A stretch of DNA of 64,000 nt from Sneathiella litorea (GCF_009882915.1 NZ_WTUW01000001.1:1054357-1118356), one strand, 5' to 3'; counted from the stretch's first letter, positions 1-9,344 are shown. Numbers and translations: made by a program. The notes: generated by a model from the sequence alone, not told the origin.

Positions 1-412
1 CTTCCGGCATTGCGAACTGGACACTCTTACCAGCGACAATCATATCGCAGGCCGCTGCGATTTCCATTCCGCCCCCGAGGGAGAGCCCGTTGACACGAGC
101 TATAACTGGTGCATGGAAATAACGCACTTTATGGCAGACGTGATGTAAGTTCGTGATAAATGTACGGGCGGTATCCGGGGTGAGCCCGGCCATCTCGGAG
201 ATATCAGCCCCGCCAATAAAGCTTTTGTTTCCGGCGCCTGTCAGAATAAGAACGGCAATGTCTTTATCCTTGTCGAGCTGCGTAAGCGTTTCATTTAACT
301 CGGCAACTATGACAGAGTTTAACGTGTTGAGTTTCCGCTGATTATCGATCGTTACACGCGCGACTTTACCTTCCGGTTTATCTTCAAGATCGGTGATGAT
401 AAACTTCGCCAT
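1..412 (-). CDS. Enoyl-CoA hydratase/isomerase family protein (3' end beyond window)
   Basis: The gene runs off the left edge, so only about the first 137 codons are present. The protein starts MAKFIITDLEDKPEG and carries crotonase-fold landmarks: GGADISEM near residue 69, where the first oxyanion-hole backbone lies, and NGLSLGGGMEIAAACD near residue 110, which holds the second oxyanion element and CoA-binding loop. Crotonase-superfamily enzymes hydrate or isomerise acyl-CoA thioesters, typically in fatty-acid or amino-acid breakdown. The residues that separate hydratase from isomerase lie near or beyond the edge, so substrate and exact reaction stay open. It is divergent from the NifU-like gene; the first ATG in frame was chosen. 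Confidence 0.85.
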   Translation of the reverse strand, partial: MAKFIITDLEDKPEGKVARVTIDNQRKLNTLNSVIVAELNETLTQLDKDKDIAVLILTGAGNKSFIGGADISEMAGLTPDTARTFITNLHHVCHKVRYFHAPVIARVNGLSLGGGMEIAAACDMIVAGKSVQFAMPE

Positions 413-515
413 TGTTTTCTCCGTTTTTATTATTAATTTAGAACTGTGTGGATTTGGCCTTTATGGCATTTTCACAGCAGTCAGTCTTCACATTAGTGAC
501 AATAGAGACAAATTG

Positions 516-1337
516 ATGTTTATCCAGACGAAGCCAGGCGAAAATGCTACCGAACTTGAATTCTTTCCCGCTGAACGGGTCTATGAAAACGGCCCGCTTG
601 CCGTAACGCGCGAAGAGGCAGCCGAGAAATCCCCGCTCGCGGCGCGTCTTTACGAGATAGACGGGGTCGCGGCTGTAAGTTTGACGGCGGATAGCATTGT
701 TATTGCAAAGTCAGATGCGCGTGATTGGTCGTCGCTGCGGACAGAAGTTTTCGGTGCAATAGTGGCGCATTTTAAAAGTGGCGATCCAGCGGTGAGCGAG
801 GCTGCAGATGAAACGGCGCCTGGTGAATTTGATGCAGAGATTATTGACCAGATCAAGGATCTGCTCTCAACGCGGATTGTGCCAGCGGTGACCCAATCAG
901 GCGGGGACGTCTCGTTTCACAGTTATAAAAGCGGGAAGCTTTTCCTGAAATTCCAGGGACCCGCCTTTTCCATGCTGACGGGCATACAGAATATGCTGCG
1001 GCACTATATCCCTGAAATTACGGCTGTCCTTGATTATCGGGAGTCACTGCCAAAACCCGGGCTGAATACGCCGGAAGGGATCGCCATTCAAAAACTGCTG
1101 GAAGAGAAGGTCAACCCTTCAATTGCTGCCCATGGCGGACGGATTACCCTTGTTGATCTGCAGAAGGAGCGTGCGTACGTTCGTCTGGATGGCGGCTGTC
1201 AGGGCTGTGGCATGGCGGATGTAACATTGAAGCAGGGCGTCGCGGTGGAGATACAGAAACTGGTCCCGTCCATTGCCGAAGTGCTGGATGTGACGGATCA
1301 CGCGGACGGAACCAATCCCTACTACCAGCCGTCATGA
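516..1337 (+). CDS. NifU-like Fe-S scaffold/carrier with N-terminal Nfu domain and two NifU-type domains
   Basis: The 273-residue protein begins with an Nfu N-terminal domain (MFIQTKPGENATELEFFP, about residues 1-87). Two consecutive NifU C-terminal-like domains follow, about residues 107-175 and 188-255. Only the second keeps the cluster-binding CxxC (Cys228 and Cys231, context GGCQGCGM). The first has the same framework (IVPAVTQSGGDVSF, then FLKFQGPAFSM) but no cysteines. Nfu proteins carry 4Fe-4S clusters to apo-proteins in the cytosol. The usual alphaproteobacterial NifU-domain protein has one such domain and about 185 residues, so the extra degenerate copy is unusual. The frame is open to an earlier ATG at 393, but family alignment starts at the internal ATG used here. 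Confidence 0.85.
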   Translation: MFIQTKPGENATELEFFPAERVYENGPLAVTREEAAEKSPLAARLYEIDGVAAVSLTADSIVIAKSDARDWSSLRTEVFGAIVAHFKSGDPAVSEAADETAPGEFDAEIIDQIKDLLSTRIVPAVTQSGGDVSFHSYKSGKLFLKFQGPAFSMLTGIQNMLRHYIPEITAVLDYRESLPKPGLNTPEGIAIQKLLEEKVNPSIAAHGGRITLVDLQKERAYVRLDGGCQGCGMADVTLKQGVAVEIQKLVPSIAEVLDVTDHADGTNPYYQPS

Positions 1338-1344
1338 TGAATAT

Positions 1345-3213
1345 CTAATCCTCCAATCGGTAGATTGTTACAGGGTCATGCCGACCTTTGAGTTGGTAGT
1401 CGCCAATTTTCGTTGCGTTCGTATCCGGGCTAGCGTCAAAAGTAGTTGATGTCATCAGGGTGAAGACTTCATCGGTTCGATCGGACGATAAAGTCTTACC
1501 AAATTGTTCCATGCGCTGGGCGATATTTACGGTATCCCCAACGACGGTATAGTTGAGTCGGCCCGCAGCTCCGATATTGCCGACAATTAAGGCTCCTGTA
1601 TGTATGCCGATACGCATATGGACTTCACTCAGGCCTGCTTCGTGGCGTTTCTCATTATCAGACATGATTGCCTTTTTTATCGCCTTGGCGGCGCGGCAGG
1701 CGCGGGCGGCATGATCTTCCTGCCGCTCTGGTGCGCCCCAGAAAGCCATAACAGCGTCGCCGATAAACTTATCGACGGTTCCGCCCTCTGCCTCGATACA
1801 GGCGGTGACAAGCTCGAAATGATGGTTGAGAAAGTCTGCGACCTCTTCTGTTTTCATGTCTTCTGCTTGGGGTGTAAAACCCACGATATCGGTAAACATG
1901 ACGGTCACGACCCGCTCTTCCGAACGGGCTTCTCCACTTTCCATAAGCTTGCGGACAAGAGATTTCGGTACATAAGTTTCAAACCAGGCGAGACCCCGTA
2001 GCATGCTGTTATAGGCGTTGTTAGCTTCATTTACTTCAGTGAATCGGCTTGCGGGTAACGCTTTGACGGTGTTGAAATCAAGTAGGGATATTTGCCGTGA
2101 TGCTGTAGACAGGGCAAGAACGGGGCGCGAAATCTTTCGTCCAATAACGATGGCGACTACGGTGCTCAACAACATAATGCCGAGCCCAGCCAGTCCTGCC
2201 ATTAGCAATCGCCATAGCTCAGTGGAAACCTCGTCATTGAGGAGCCAGTAACCTATCGTGAAAGGCTTGTCGGCATATCCTGTAATTTCTTTGTAAACAT
2301 AAATATAGCCCTGCCCATTCACCTCCAGGTAATGGCTGTTGAATGTGGTCTGCTCACCCAGCAACGCCAGCTTCTCGGCTTTATCGGACCATATTGCGCG
2401 CAAAACCGGATCTTCAATTTCATCAAGCTTTGGAACCGCATCCGTGATATTGAGGCCCATCGTCTCATGTGAGGCGTTTACCCCTTGTTCCATCATGACG
2501 CGGTCCTTGCCATACAATATAAACCGCTTGCTGTTTTTCAGCGAGGGTGCTGCATTCATTCGGGTGTTTACTGTGGACACAGTAATTGACGCGATTAACG
2601 CGCCTATAAACTTTCCATCTTGAAATGCCGGTTCCCTGAAATTCAGAACTGTTTGACGAAGCGTCGGCACATAAACAAGAGGGCCCCAGCTGCCTTTCTT
2701 CCGGGTTGCGAGATCGGCAATACCCATTTGTGCAACTGGGTCTTTGCTTTCATCGAACGACAGGATTTCTTTGCTTTGCCGATGTACTCCCGTTACTTGT
2801 AAATCTGGCGATACAAAAGCAAGAGTGTTGATTTGGGGTGTGCCAGAGATGGCGCCTAAAAGAAAATCATTAAGCTGTTCGCGATTGTTAACGTCAACCC
2901 TGCCCGCGTTGATCAATTCCGCCATATAGACGGCCTCATACGCGGCCGGATTAAGAAGTTCTATAAAATCATTTTGCGTCGCAGACATTGCTGCGCTTGC
3001 CTTGTCAATCAGAAGGTCCCTTGTGTTGGTAAGACCAGAAATAAGGCTGATCCCAAGAACAATGACGACGGTAATTACGACCAACGTTCCAAAACTAAGA
3101 GCCAAAACAGTGGCAATTGGCAGGGATTTGACGGGCTTACGTAGCGGCTTGTTAATCGGATCCCTCCTGAATTTATGGTTGTTTCCGATAGCATGAAGCC
3201 GGAAAATGATCAA
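1345..3213 (-). CDS. Membrane-bound class III adenylate/guanylate cyclase with periplasmic sensor and HAMP
   Basis: The order is TM helix (about 37-60), a periplasmic Cache-like region (about 65-330), TM helix (335-358), HAMP linker (to about 410), and a class III cyclase catalytic domain (about 434-570). Both metal-binding aspartates are visible (Asp442 in FTDIVGFT, Asp486 in FIGDAVMAFWG). So are Lys482, the GDT at 559-561 and Arg567 in NIAQRME; a Lys plus Asp/Thr pair favours ATP over GTP. It probably turns an extracytoplasmic signal into cAMP. The frame opens at a TTG with no visible Shine-Dalgarno, while a strong AGGAGGG lies 5 nt before an in-frame ATT (codon 20), so the true start is uncertain. 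It converges on the NifU-like gene with a 7-bp gap. Confidence 0.9.
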   Translation of the reverse strand: MIIFRLHAIGNNHKFRRDPINKPLRKPVKSLPIATVLALSFGTLVVITVVIVLGISLISGLTNTRDLLIDKASAAMSATQNDFIELLNPAAYEAVYMAELINAGRVDVNNREQLNDFLLGAISGTPQINTLAFVSPDLQVTGVHRQSKEILSFDESKDPVAQMGIADLATRKKGSWGPLVYVPTLRQTVLNFREPAFQDGKFIGALIASITVSTVNTRMNAAPSLKNSKRFILYGKDRVMMEQGVNASHETMGLNITDAVPKLDEIEDPVLRAIWSDKAEKLALLGEQTTFNSHYLEVNGQGYIYVYKEITGYADKPFTIGYWLLNDEVSTELWRLLMAGLAGLGIMLLSTVVAIVIGRKISRPVLALSTASRQISLLDFNTVKALPASRFTEVNEANNAYNSMLRGLAWFETYVPKSLVRKLMESGEARSEERVVTVMFTDIVGFTPQAEDMKTEEVADFLNHHFELVTACIEAEGGTVDKFIGDAVMAFWGAPERQEDHAARACRAAKAIKKAIMSDNEKRHEAGLSEVHMRIGIHTGALIVGNIGAAGRLNYTVVGDTVNIAQRMEQFGKTLSSDRTDEVFTLMTSTTFDASPDTNATKIGDYQLKGRHDPVTIYRLED

Positions 3214-3269
3214 AGACTTATGCTATATGGGTTTGTAGACAAAACCACGCAAGGCGGTATACTTAGTTC

Positions 3270-3857
3270 ATGAATCTGGTTGTCGCGTTTGAAGCAATAT
3301 TGGTTGTATGTTGCCTGATTTCACTAAATCTGGCGCGGCAGGCCTTCTTTCCGGCAAGCCTGTTTTGGGCATTCGGGGCGGCTTGTATCGGTATAACGGC
3401 GGCACTTGGCGGTTTTAAATTCGCCGGTTTTGGGGCGGTAGAGACCTATCACACGACGGCAAAACATTTTGCCGGATCAATTGGCATCGCCGCCTTTGTA
3501 CTTGGGGCGCTGGCTGGTCTTTTTGCCGATTTTTTTGCCCGGTTTTACTGGTGGATATTGCTGGTTCTTCTTGCCGTTCTGTGCGCTGCGCTGCTTTTTG
3601 GACATTGGCGGTTTTCATCAAATATCCAGATGGGGCTCGTCGGCGTTATTTTCCTGGTCGGGTTGGTAAGGTTGCTTTCTGCCGGGATGCTCGCGATATA
3701 CTTGATTTTGGGAGTAGTCTGCCTTGTCCTCTCGAAAATCGCTGTGAAATGGTTGGCGCTGAATACTGGCATGGATCCGTTGAATATCTATCACGTATTG
3801 GTCTCGCTCGCGGTGGTTTCCTTCGGGTTGGCCGCATCCCGGGACGACTGGGAATAA
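3270..3857 (+). CDS. Polytopic membrane protein of unknown function
   Basis: This 195-residue protein is almost entirely hydrophobic, with about six predicted membrane helices starting at the N-terminus (MNLVVAFEAILVVCCLISLNL). There is one possible reentrant polar patch around YHTTAKHFAGS (about residues 60-70) that contains two histidines. I do not recognise a family. It is divergent from the cyclase gene (56 bp between starts) and followed by the small DUF4170-like gene on the same strand. The two histidines in a membrane context could suit heme or metal binding, but that is only a thought. Confidence 0.7.
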   Translation: MNLVVAFEAILVVCCLISLNLARQAFFPASLFWAFGAACIGITAALGGFKFAGFGAVETYHTTAKHFAGSIGIAAFVLGALAGLFADFFARFYWWILLVLLAVLCAALLFGHWRFSSNIQMGLVGVIFLVGLVRLLSAGMLAIYLILGVVCLVLSKIAVKWLALNTGMDPLNIYHVLVSLAVVSFGLAASRDDWE

Positions 3858-3957
3858 TCCAAATCCTATATTGCGTTGCAATATATTGCTTCTTTTGGCA
3901 ATCTCGGTATAACCAACTTATAAAGTGCTTAGCTAGCATACTGAATGAAGGAATGTT

Positions 3958-4173
3958 ATGTCAGAAGCAAGTTCAAAGGTAACGAAGGGATTGTTTGTTG
4001 TCTTCGGCGGCAAGGTGACAGATACTCGAGGTAAGGATTTCGTGGACCCCAAGGAAATGGATGTCCAAGGCTTCTATGATTCTTATGATGCGGCACTGGC
4101 CGCTTGGCGGGCTGCCAGCCAGATGAAGGTCGATGACGCATTTACCAAATACGTCATTGTTCGGCTCTGGTAA
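3958..4173 (+). CDS. DUF4170 family small protein
   Basis: The 71-residue soluble protein resembles the DUF4170 family of short alphaproteobacterial proteins: it opens with a strand ending FVVFGGKVTDTRGKDF, has a central FYDSYDAALAAWRAASQ helix, and ends with YVIVRLW. The function of the family is unknown to me. The ATG follows the motif AAGGAATGTT, which serves as a Shine-Dalgarno. It may share a transcript with the membrane protein upstream, 100 bp away. Confidence 0.75.
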   Translation: MSEASSKVTKGLFVVFGGKVTDTRGKDFVDPKEMDVQGFYDSYDAALAAWRAASQMKVDDAFTKYVIVRLW

Positions 4174-4292
4174 AAGTGCGTTCATTCTACTCCGTAGAAA
4201 AATCTCCATCTCATATGGTATAATTTTGTTTATCGGCATAACTTGGCTTATTGTCCATATTCCGCAATCATTAATTCAAAAGAGGATTTCCC

Positions 4293-5882
4293 GTGCGCAA
4301 TTTTTATAATGCCGGTCGTTCTGTAACCTATGGCTTGACAGGTGCTGTCGCAACTTCCAATACGCAAGCGTCGCAAGCGGCGCTGAGCATTCTGAAATCG
4401 GGTGGAAACGCAATGGATGCCGCAATTGCGGCCTGCGCTGTTCAATGCGTTGTAGATCCGATGCAGACGGGCATTGGCGGAGACTGTTTCTCGCTTGTCG
4501 CCATGGGCGGCGGGAGCCAGATCGAGGGGCTAAACGGGTCTGGTAAGGCGCCTATGGCGTTGACTGCGGACTACCTCTTGTCCAATGGTCAGGATAAAAT
4601 GGATCCGACGAATATCCATTCGGTCACTATTCCAGGGGCGATAGATGCCTGGACAAGGCTTCATGAAAAATACGGCAGCATGGAATTTGCTGATATTCTA
4701 AAGCCCGCAATTGATTATGCGGAAAATGGTTTCGTCGTCACGCAACGCACCTCTGTTGATTGGGCGCGGGCAGTTGAGAAGCTTTTGAAAAACAAGTCGG
4801 CAACCGAAATTTTCCTGAACAATGGTAAGCCGCCGGCGGCCGGAACAGTGTGGCGCCTGCCGAAATTAGCGGCGACCTTGAAGGCGGTCGCGAAAAATGG
4901 GCGGGACGCTTTTTATAAGGGCGATATTGCGGCGCAAATGACGGAAAGCCTGAAGGCAGCAGGTGGCTTGCATGAAGTCGAGGATTTCGCTGCAACCGGG
5001 GCTGATTTCGTAACTCCCATTCATACCGAGTATCAAGGCCATCGCGTGCATCAAATTCCACCTAATGGACAGGGTATTACGGCACTGATTATGCTCAATA
5101 TCCTGAAACGGTTTGATCTTGAAGGGCTGGATCCAAATGGTGCGCAACGCTTGCATCTGGAGGCAGAAGCGGCACGGCTCGCCTATCTCGCCCGAAACAA
5201 ATATGTCGCGGACCCTACGAAATCTGATGTCCCGATTGAAATGCTGCTATCGGATGAGTTTGCAGATCACCTTTGTGGTTATATTGAAGTCGGCAAGGCG
5301 GGTGACCCGACTGGAGCCAACGCACTTGAGCGGCACCGCGATACAGTTTACATCACGGTGGTTGACAAAGACCGGAACGCAGTCTCGTTCATAAACTCGT
5401 TATTCCAGGATTTTGGATCGGGTATTGCCTGTTCGAAAACCGGCGTAATTTTCCAGAACCGTGGTTACGGCTTTGTCGTTGATCCGAACCACCCGAACTG
5501 CATCGCACCGGGCAAACGCCCGATGCATACGATTATTCCGGGAATGGTTACGAAGGATGGAAAAGCCGCACTCAGCTATGGTGTTATGGGCGGCGGCTAT
5601 CAACCGGTTGGTCATGCCCATGTCCTGACCAATATCTGGAATTACGGAATGGATGTTCAGGAAGCCATTGATTGCCCGCGCGCATTTTATAACGCCGGTG
5701 TTCTTGAAGTGGAAGAGGGCGTTCCCGCGCCTGTTCGCGCCGAATTAACTGCAATGGGCTATCAGCTGGCGGATACTTCAATGCCGCTCGGTGGTGCGCA
5801 ATTTATTGCAATTGATCCGGATACTGGTGTTCTATCCGGCGGCTCTGAGTCCCGGAAGGACGGTTGCGCCCTGGCATATTAG
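4293..5882 (+). CDS. Gamma-glutamyltransferase family protein
   Basis: A 529-residue Ntn-hydrolase homologue of gamma-glutamyltranspeptidase. The family is made as a precursor that cleaves itself in front of a catalytic threonine, here Thr351 in DTVYITVVD, which aligns with the TTHYSVVD-type motif of E. coli Ggt. Other landmarks are GGNAMDAAIAACAVQCVVDPMQTGIGGDC near the start and the late GGxxxPxG-like loop VMGGGYQPVGHAHVL. No signal peptide is present, unlike periplasmic Ggt, so a cytoplasmic enzyme acting on gamma-glutamyl or related amides is inferred. The start is a GTG preceded by AGAGGA. It stands alone, convergent with the SulP gene. Confidence 0.9.
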   Translation: MRNFYNAGRSVTYGLTGAVATSNTQASQAALSILKSGGNAMDAAIAACAVQCVVDPMQTGIGGDCFSLVAMGGGSQIEGLNGSGKAPMALTADYLLSNGQDKMDPTNIHSVTIPGAIDAWTRLHEKYGSMEFADILKPAIDYAENGFVVTQRTSVDWARAVEKLLKNKSATEIFLNNGKPPAAGTVWRLPKLAATLKAVAKNGRDAFYKGDIAAQMTESLKAAGGLHEVEDFAATGADFVTPIHTEYQGHRVHQIPPNGQGITALIMLNILKRFDLEGLDPNGAQRLHLEAEAARLAYLARNKYVADPTKSDVPIEMLLSDEFADHLCGYIEVGKAGDPTGANALERHRDTVYITVVDKDRNAVSFINSLFQDFGSGIACSKTGVIFQNRGYGFVVDPNHPNCIAPGKRPMHTIIPGMVTKDGKAALSYGVMGGGYQPVGHAHVLTNIWNYGMDVQEAIDCPRAFYNAGVLEVEEGVPAPVRAELTAMGYQLADTSMPLGGAQFIAIDPDTGVLSGGSESRKDGCALAY

Positions 5883-5910
5883 GGGCATTCACGTAAGGGG
5901 TGAAGAATGA

Positions 5911-7641
5911 TCAGGGCAGGCCAGAAAGGTTGTCCAAAGCAAGGTTCTTCGCCTCTTCGAAGCGAGCCGTGAAATAAAGAGGGGTTCCTGCTTTTTCCTT
6001 CTTCAATTGATTGAGCAGTTTTAGGGTTGAGGGTTGTGGTTCGGACAGGATGACAACCCTCCCTTTGCTGTGACTTCGGGTTATGAAGTCCGAAAGGGCG
6101 GCCATCCCGGTCGCGTCAATCATTGGGACATTGCGCATTCTCAGAATTATAACCTTCGAGGTGACATCAATACGTTCCAGTACATCAATGAGAAGCGAGA
6201 CCGTTCCAAAGAAGAATGGCCCCGTTATCTCATAGGTCTCGATTTCTTCTGGAAGTCCATGACCGGGGGTATAGTTCTTGGCAGAAGGATCTGATAAATC
6301 ATCATGATCCTCCTCAATCAGGGATATATGTGTGGCCACTTTCACTGCGCCTGCCATCCGATGCATAAAGATGAGAGCGGCCATAACGACGCCAACTTCG
6401 ATGGCGACAGTCAGATCCACGAGAATCGTTAGTAAAAATGTACTGACCAATACCAACCGATCACCAATCGGGGCTGATAAGAATTGTACGAATCGGTCCA
6501 GTTCACTCATATTCCAGGCGACGATCACCAAGACAGCCGCAAGACAGGCAAGGGGGATATATACAGCAAGCGGTGCAAACAGGAGCATTATCAGGAGTAG
6601 GAATACGGCGTGCAGCATGCCTGAAACAGGTGTTCGACCTCCGGATTTGATGTTCGTCGCAGTCCGAGCAATTGCCCCGGTGGCGGGGAGTCCGCCAAAA
6701 AAGCCAGAGGTCATGTTAGCTATCCCTTGCGCAACCAGTTCACAGTTGGATCGATGGCGCCGACCTGTCATGCCATCGGCAACAACTGCGGATAGGAGAG
6801 ACTCCACACCAGCCAGAAAAGCGATTGTTAGTGCGCTGGGTAATAACTCCGGAATTTCGGAAATATTGAATTCGGGAAGAGATGGCATTGGCAAAAAATG
6901 TGGCAGCTCACCAAACTGCGATCCAATGGTGGCTACCTGAACGCCAAAGAGGGTCGCTATTCCTGCCCCCATTGTCAGGGCGATCAGGAAACCGGGAGCC
7001 TTAGGTGCATAAATTCGCAAGATTATAATGAGGGCCAGTGTTCCCGCAGCTAGCGCAAGAGTGGTCGGATCTATGCGGTCCAAATTGGCAAAATATGTTT
7101 GCCATTCCCCTAATACATCTGCCGATAGTCCCTCAATGCCAAATCCGAAAAACGCATTCATCTGGCTGGAGAAAATGATAACGGCGATCCCGGTCGTAAA
7201 GCCGGTGACAACCGGTTGCGGAATATATTTAATGAAAGTTCCAAGCCGCAGGAATCCGGCGATGATAAGCAGGAAGCCCGCAATTATCGTCGCGACGATC
7301 AACCCATCATATCCATGCCGGCTGATGACATCGAAAACTACGACAACAAAGGCACCTGTCGGCCCGCCAATCTGGAACCGGCTGCCTCCAAGCGCAGAAA
7401 TCAGAAAGCCTGCAATGATGGCTGTAATCAGCCCTTTATCGGGCGTAGCGCCGGATGCAATCGCCAAAGCCATGGCAAGGGGAAGAGCGACAATAGCAAC
7501 CGTAAGGCCGGCAATGGCGTCATGGCGCAAATCAGTCCAGGAATATCCCTGTCGGAGGACCGTATAAAATTTGGGCACAAAGAGATGCCATTCAAACGGG
7601 CGCTTTGAGGTATCCTCGCTCAGCAGGTTACGATCATGCAT
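5911..7641 (-). CDS. SulP family anion transporter with STAS domain
   Basis: The 576-residue permease has the SulP transmembrane core (about residues 30-430, first helices around DAIAGLTVAIVALPLAMALAIASGATPDKGL). A cytoplasmic STAS domain follows at the C-terminus (about 455-570, with the conserved MIDATG loop). SulP proteins move sulfate, bicarbonate or other anions; the substrate cannot be read from the sequence. The gene starts 9 bp after the MarR gene ends, so the pair should be co-transcribed and the regulator may control the transporter. No carbonic anhydrase is adjacent, so bicarbonate is not specially favoured. Confidence 0.93.
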   Translation of the reverse strand: MHDRNLLSEDTSKRPFEWHLFVPKFYTVLRQGYSWTDLRHDAIAGLTVAIVALPLAMALAIASGATPDKGLITAIIAGFLISALGGSRFQIGGPTGAFVVVVFDVISRHGYDGLIVATIIAGFLLIIAGFLRLGTFIKYIPQPVVTGFTTGIAVIIFSSQMNAFFGFGIEGLSADVLGEWQTYFANLDRIDPTTLALAAGTLALIIILRIYAPKAPGFLIALTMGAGIATLFGVQVATIGSQFGELPHFLPMPSLPEFNISEIPELLPSALTIAFLAGVESLLSAVVADGMTGRRHRSNCELVAQGIANMTSGFFGGLPATGAIARTATNIKSGGRTPVSGMLHAVFLLLIMLLFAPLAVYIPLACLAAVLVIVAWNMSELDRFVQFLSAPIGDRLVLVSTFLLTILVDLTVAIEVGVVMAALIFMHRMAGAVKVATHISLIEEDHDDLSDPSAKNYTPGHGLPEEIETYEITGPFFFGTVSLLIDVLERIDVTSKVIILRMRNVPMIDATGMAALSDFITRSHSKGRVVILSEPQPSTLKLLNQLKKEKAGTPLYFTARFEEAKNLALDNLSGLP

Positions 7642-7650
7642 TTTTGTGTT

Positions 7651-8094
7651 TCATGAATTTTCACGAACCGAAACGAGATTTGCTTTAACTTTACCCAACA
7701 AGGTCAGCAATTGTGTTTGTTCTGCTTTTGAAAGGCCTGAAAGTGCCTGCTGACGGACATCGTCCGCGACCTGTTCGAGTTCGGACAAAACCGGATGAGC
7801 GGTCTCGGCTATAAATACCCGGAGAATCCGTCTGTCATCGGGATCCTTCTCGCGCCGGATAAACCCTCTTTCCTCCAAACGGTCAAGAAGGCGGCCGATT
7901 GTCGATTTATCGAGTTCGAGATAGTCTGCAAGCTCGGTTTGGGTAATACCTTCGCGCCGATCAAGAACGCCCAGCGCAAGCCATTTAGCTCGCGTCAGGT
8001 TATAGGGCTCAACCCGACGATCGATATGTGTTCTGAGCAGATGCGCGACCTCATGGACCAGCGTGCCAAGAGTGTTATCTTTTTTGCTTAACAT
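7651..8094 (-). CDS. MarR family transcriptional regulator
   Basis: The 147-residue protein has the MarR winged helix-turn-helix: GITQTELADYLELDKSTIGRLLDRLEERGFI (about residues 54-84), followed by the wing RREKDPDDRRILRVF. The flanking helices would form the dimer interface. MarR proteins usually repress their own operon and release DNA on binding a small phenolic or oxidant. The gene is immediately upstream of the SulP transporter and probably regulates it. Its promoter must lie in the roughly 40 bp between its ATG and the aldolase terminator, which leaves room for an overlapping operator. I do not see a clear palindrome there. Confidence 0.92.
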   Translation of the reverse strand: MLSKKDNTLGTLVHEVAHLLRTHIDRRVEPYNLTRAKWLALGVLDRREGITQTELADYLELDKSTIGRLLDRLEERGFIRREKDPDDRRILRVFIAETAHPVLSELEQVADDVRQQALSGLSKAEQTQLLTLLGKVKANLVSVRENS

Positions 8095-8134
8095 GATAAA
8101 TCCATTATAGTTGCTATGGCAATAGTTGGCAAGA

Positions 8135-8168
8135 CAACAAAAAAGGCCGTATCGAAAATACGGCCTTT
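8135..8168 (-). terminator. Rho-independent terminator of the aldolase gene
   Basis: An 11-bp perfect stem (AAAGGCCGTAT / ATACGGCCTTT) with a five-base loop lies just after the aldolase stop. Read on the minus strand it is followed by a T-rich run. It separates aldolase transcription from the MarR-SulP pair. Confidence 0.85.
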
Positions 8169-8189
8169 CAGGATGATATTTATTGAACT

Positions 8190-9272
8190 TTAGGCTTCGG
8201 CGATGGATTTTCCGGTCGCGCCGAGCTCATTACAAGCCTGCTGAATTCGCTCCGCCATGGATTTTTCGCATTCCCGCAACCAGGCGCGGGGGTCATATTG
8301 CTTCTTGAACGGCGTGCCATCCTCCGGGTCGATCTGATATTTGAATGCTTTTGGATTTGCCTCAACATAGTCGCCGACAGGCTTGGAGAAGGCGAACTGC
8401 GTATCCGTGTCGACATTCATCTTGAAGACGCCATAGCTGACAGCCTCAGCAATTTCCTCAGCGCTGGAACCGGAGCCACCGTGAAAAACAAAATCCAGAG
8501 GTTTTTCCTTGGTGTCATAGATACTCTGGACATGCTTCTGAGATGCCTGAAGAATTTCCGGGCGTAACTGGACATTGCCCGGCTTGTAAACACCATGAAC
8601 ATTGCCAAAGGCGGCCGCGACAGAGAAATGCCCGATTGGAGAGAGCCGTTCGTAAGCCTGAAGGACCTCCTCGGGTTGGGTATAGAGTTTGCTATTGTCC
8701 ATGACATCGACATCGCTGCCAACACCATCTTCCTCACCACCGGTAACGCCCAGTTCAATTTCGAGACTCATGTCGATTTTCGCGAGACGTTTAAGCAGTC
8801 GTTCACATTCCGCGAGGTTCTCTTCAATCGGCTCCTCGGAAAGGTCGAGCATGTGAGAGCTGAAAAGCGGTTTACCTGTAGTGTTAAACTCATCCTCGCT
8901 GGCGTCGATCATGCTCTCAACCCAGGGAATAAGCCCTTTGTTTGCGTGGTCCGTATGCAGGACGACACAGATACCATAGGCCTTGGCAATCGTATGTGCG
9001 TGACGGGCAGCGGAGACGGCGCCGATAACCCGGGCTTCATCCACGTCCTTGATGCCCTTTCCCGCGAAGAATTGTGCCCCGCCGTTGGAGAGCTGAATAA
9101 TGATGTCAGATTTGCTGAGCATCGCTCCTTCGAGCGCCGCATTGAGCGTATTGGTGCTGGTGACATTAATGGCGGGCAGGGCAAAGCCCTGGGCCTTGCA
9201 GTTTTTGACAAGGGTGAGATAGTCACTACCGGTCACAACACCCGGTTTCAGCTTCTTGATTTCCTCTTGCAC
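8190..9272 (-). CDS. fbaA: Class II fructose-bisphosphate aldolase
   Basis: A 360-residue metal-dependent aldolase, about the same length as E. coli FbaA. It splits fructose 1,6-bisphosphate into glyceraldehyde 3-phosphate and dihydroxyacetone phosphate in glycolysis, or the reverse in gluconeogenesis. Zinc-site regions visible are VVLHTDHANKGL near residue 110, the EIELGVTGGEEDGV segment (about 170-185), and FHGGSGSS (about 263), where the phosphate is bound. The long EDEFNTTGKPLFSSHMLDLSEEP loop marks the class IIA type. It is transcribed alone, ending at a strong hairpin. Confidence 0.95.
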   Translation of the reverse strand: MQEEIKKLKPGVVTGSDYLTLVKNCKAQGFALPAINVTSTNTLNAALEGAMLSKSDIIIQLSNGGAQFFAGKGIKDVDEARVIGAVSAARHAHTIAKAYGICVVLHTDHANKGLIPWVESMIDASEDEFNTTGKPLFSSHMLDLSEEPIEENLAECERLLKRLAKIDMSLEIELGVTGGEEDGVGSDVDVMDNSKLYTQPEEVLQAYERLSPIGHFSVAAAFGNVHGVYKPGNVQLRPEILQASQKHVQSIYDTKEKPLDFVFHGGSGSSAEEIAEAVSYGVFKMNVDTDTQFAFSKPVGDYVEANPKAFKYQIDPEDGTPFKKQYDPRAWLRECEKSMAERIQQACNELGATGKSIAEA

Positions 9273-9344
9273 GTCTTAATTCCTCTTGCTTTTACTGATT
9301 TCGTGTTTTGCGCGAAAAGATAGGAGACAAATGTTTAAAATTCT

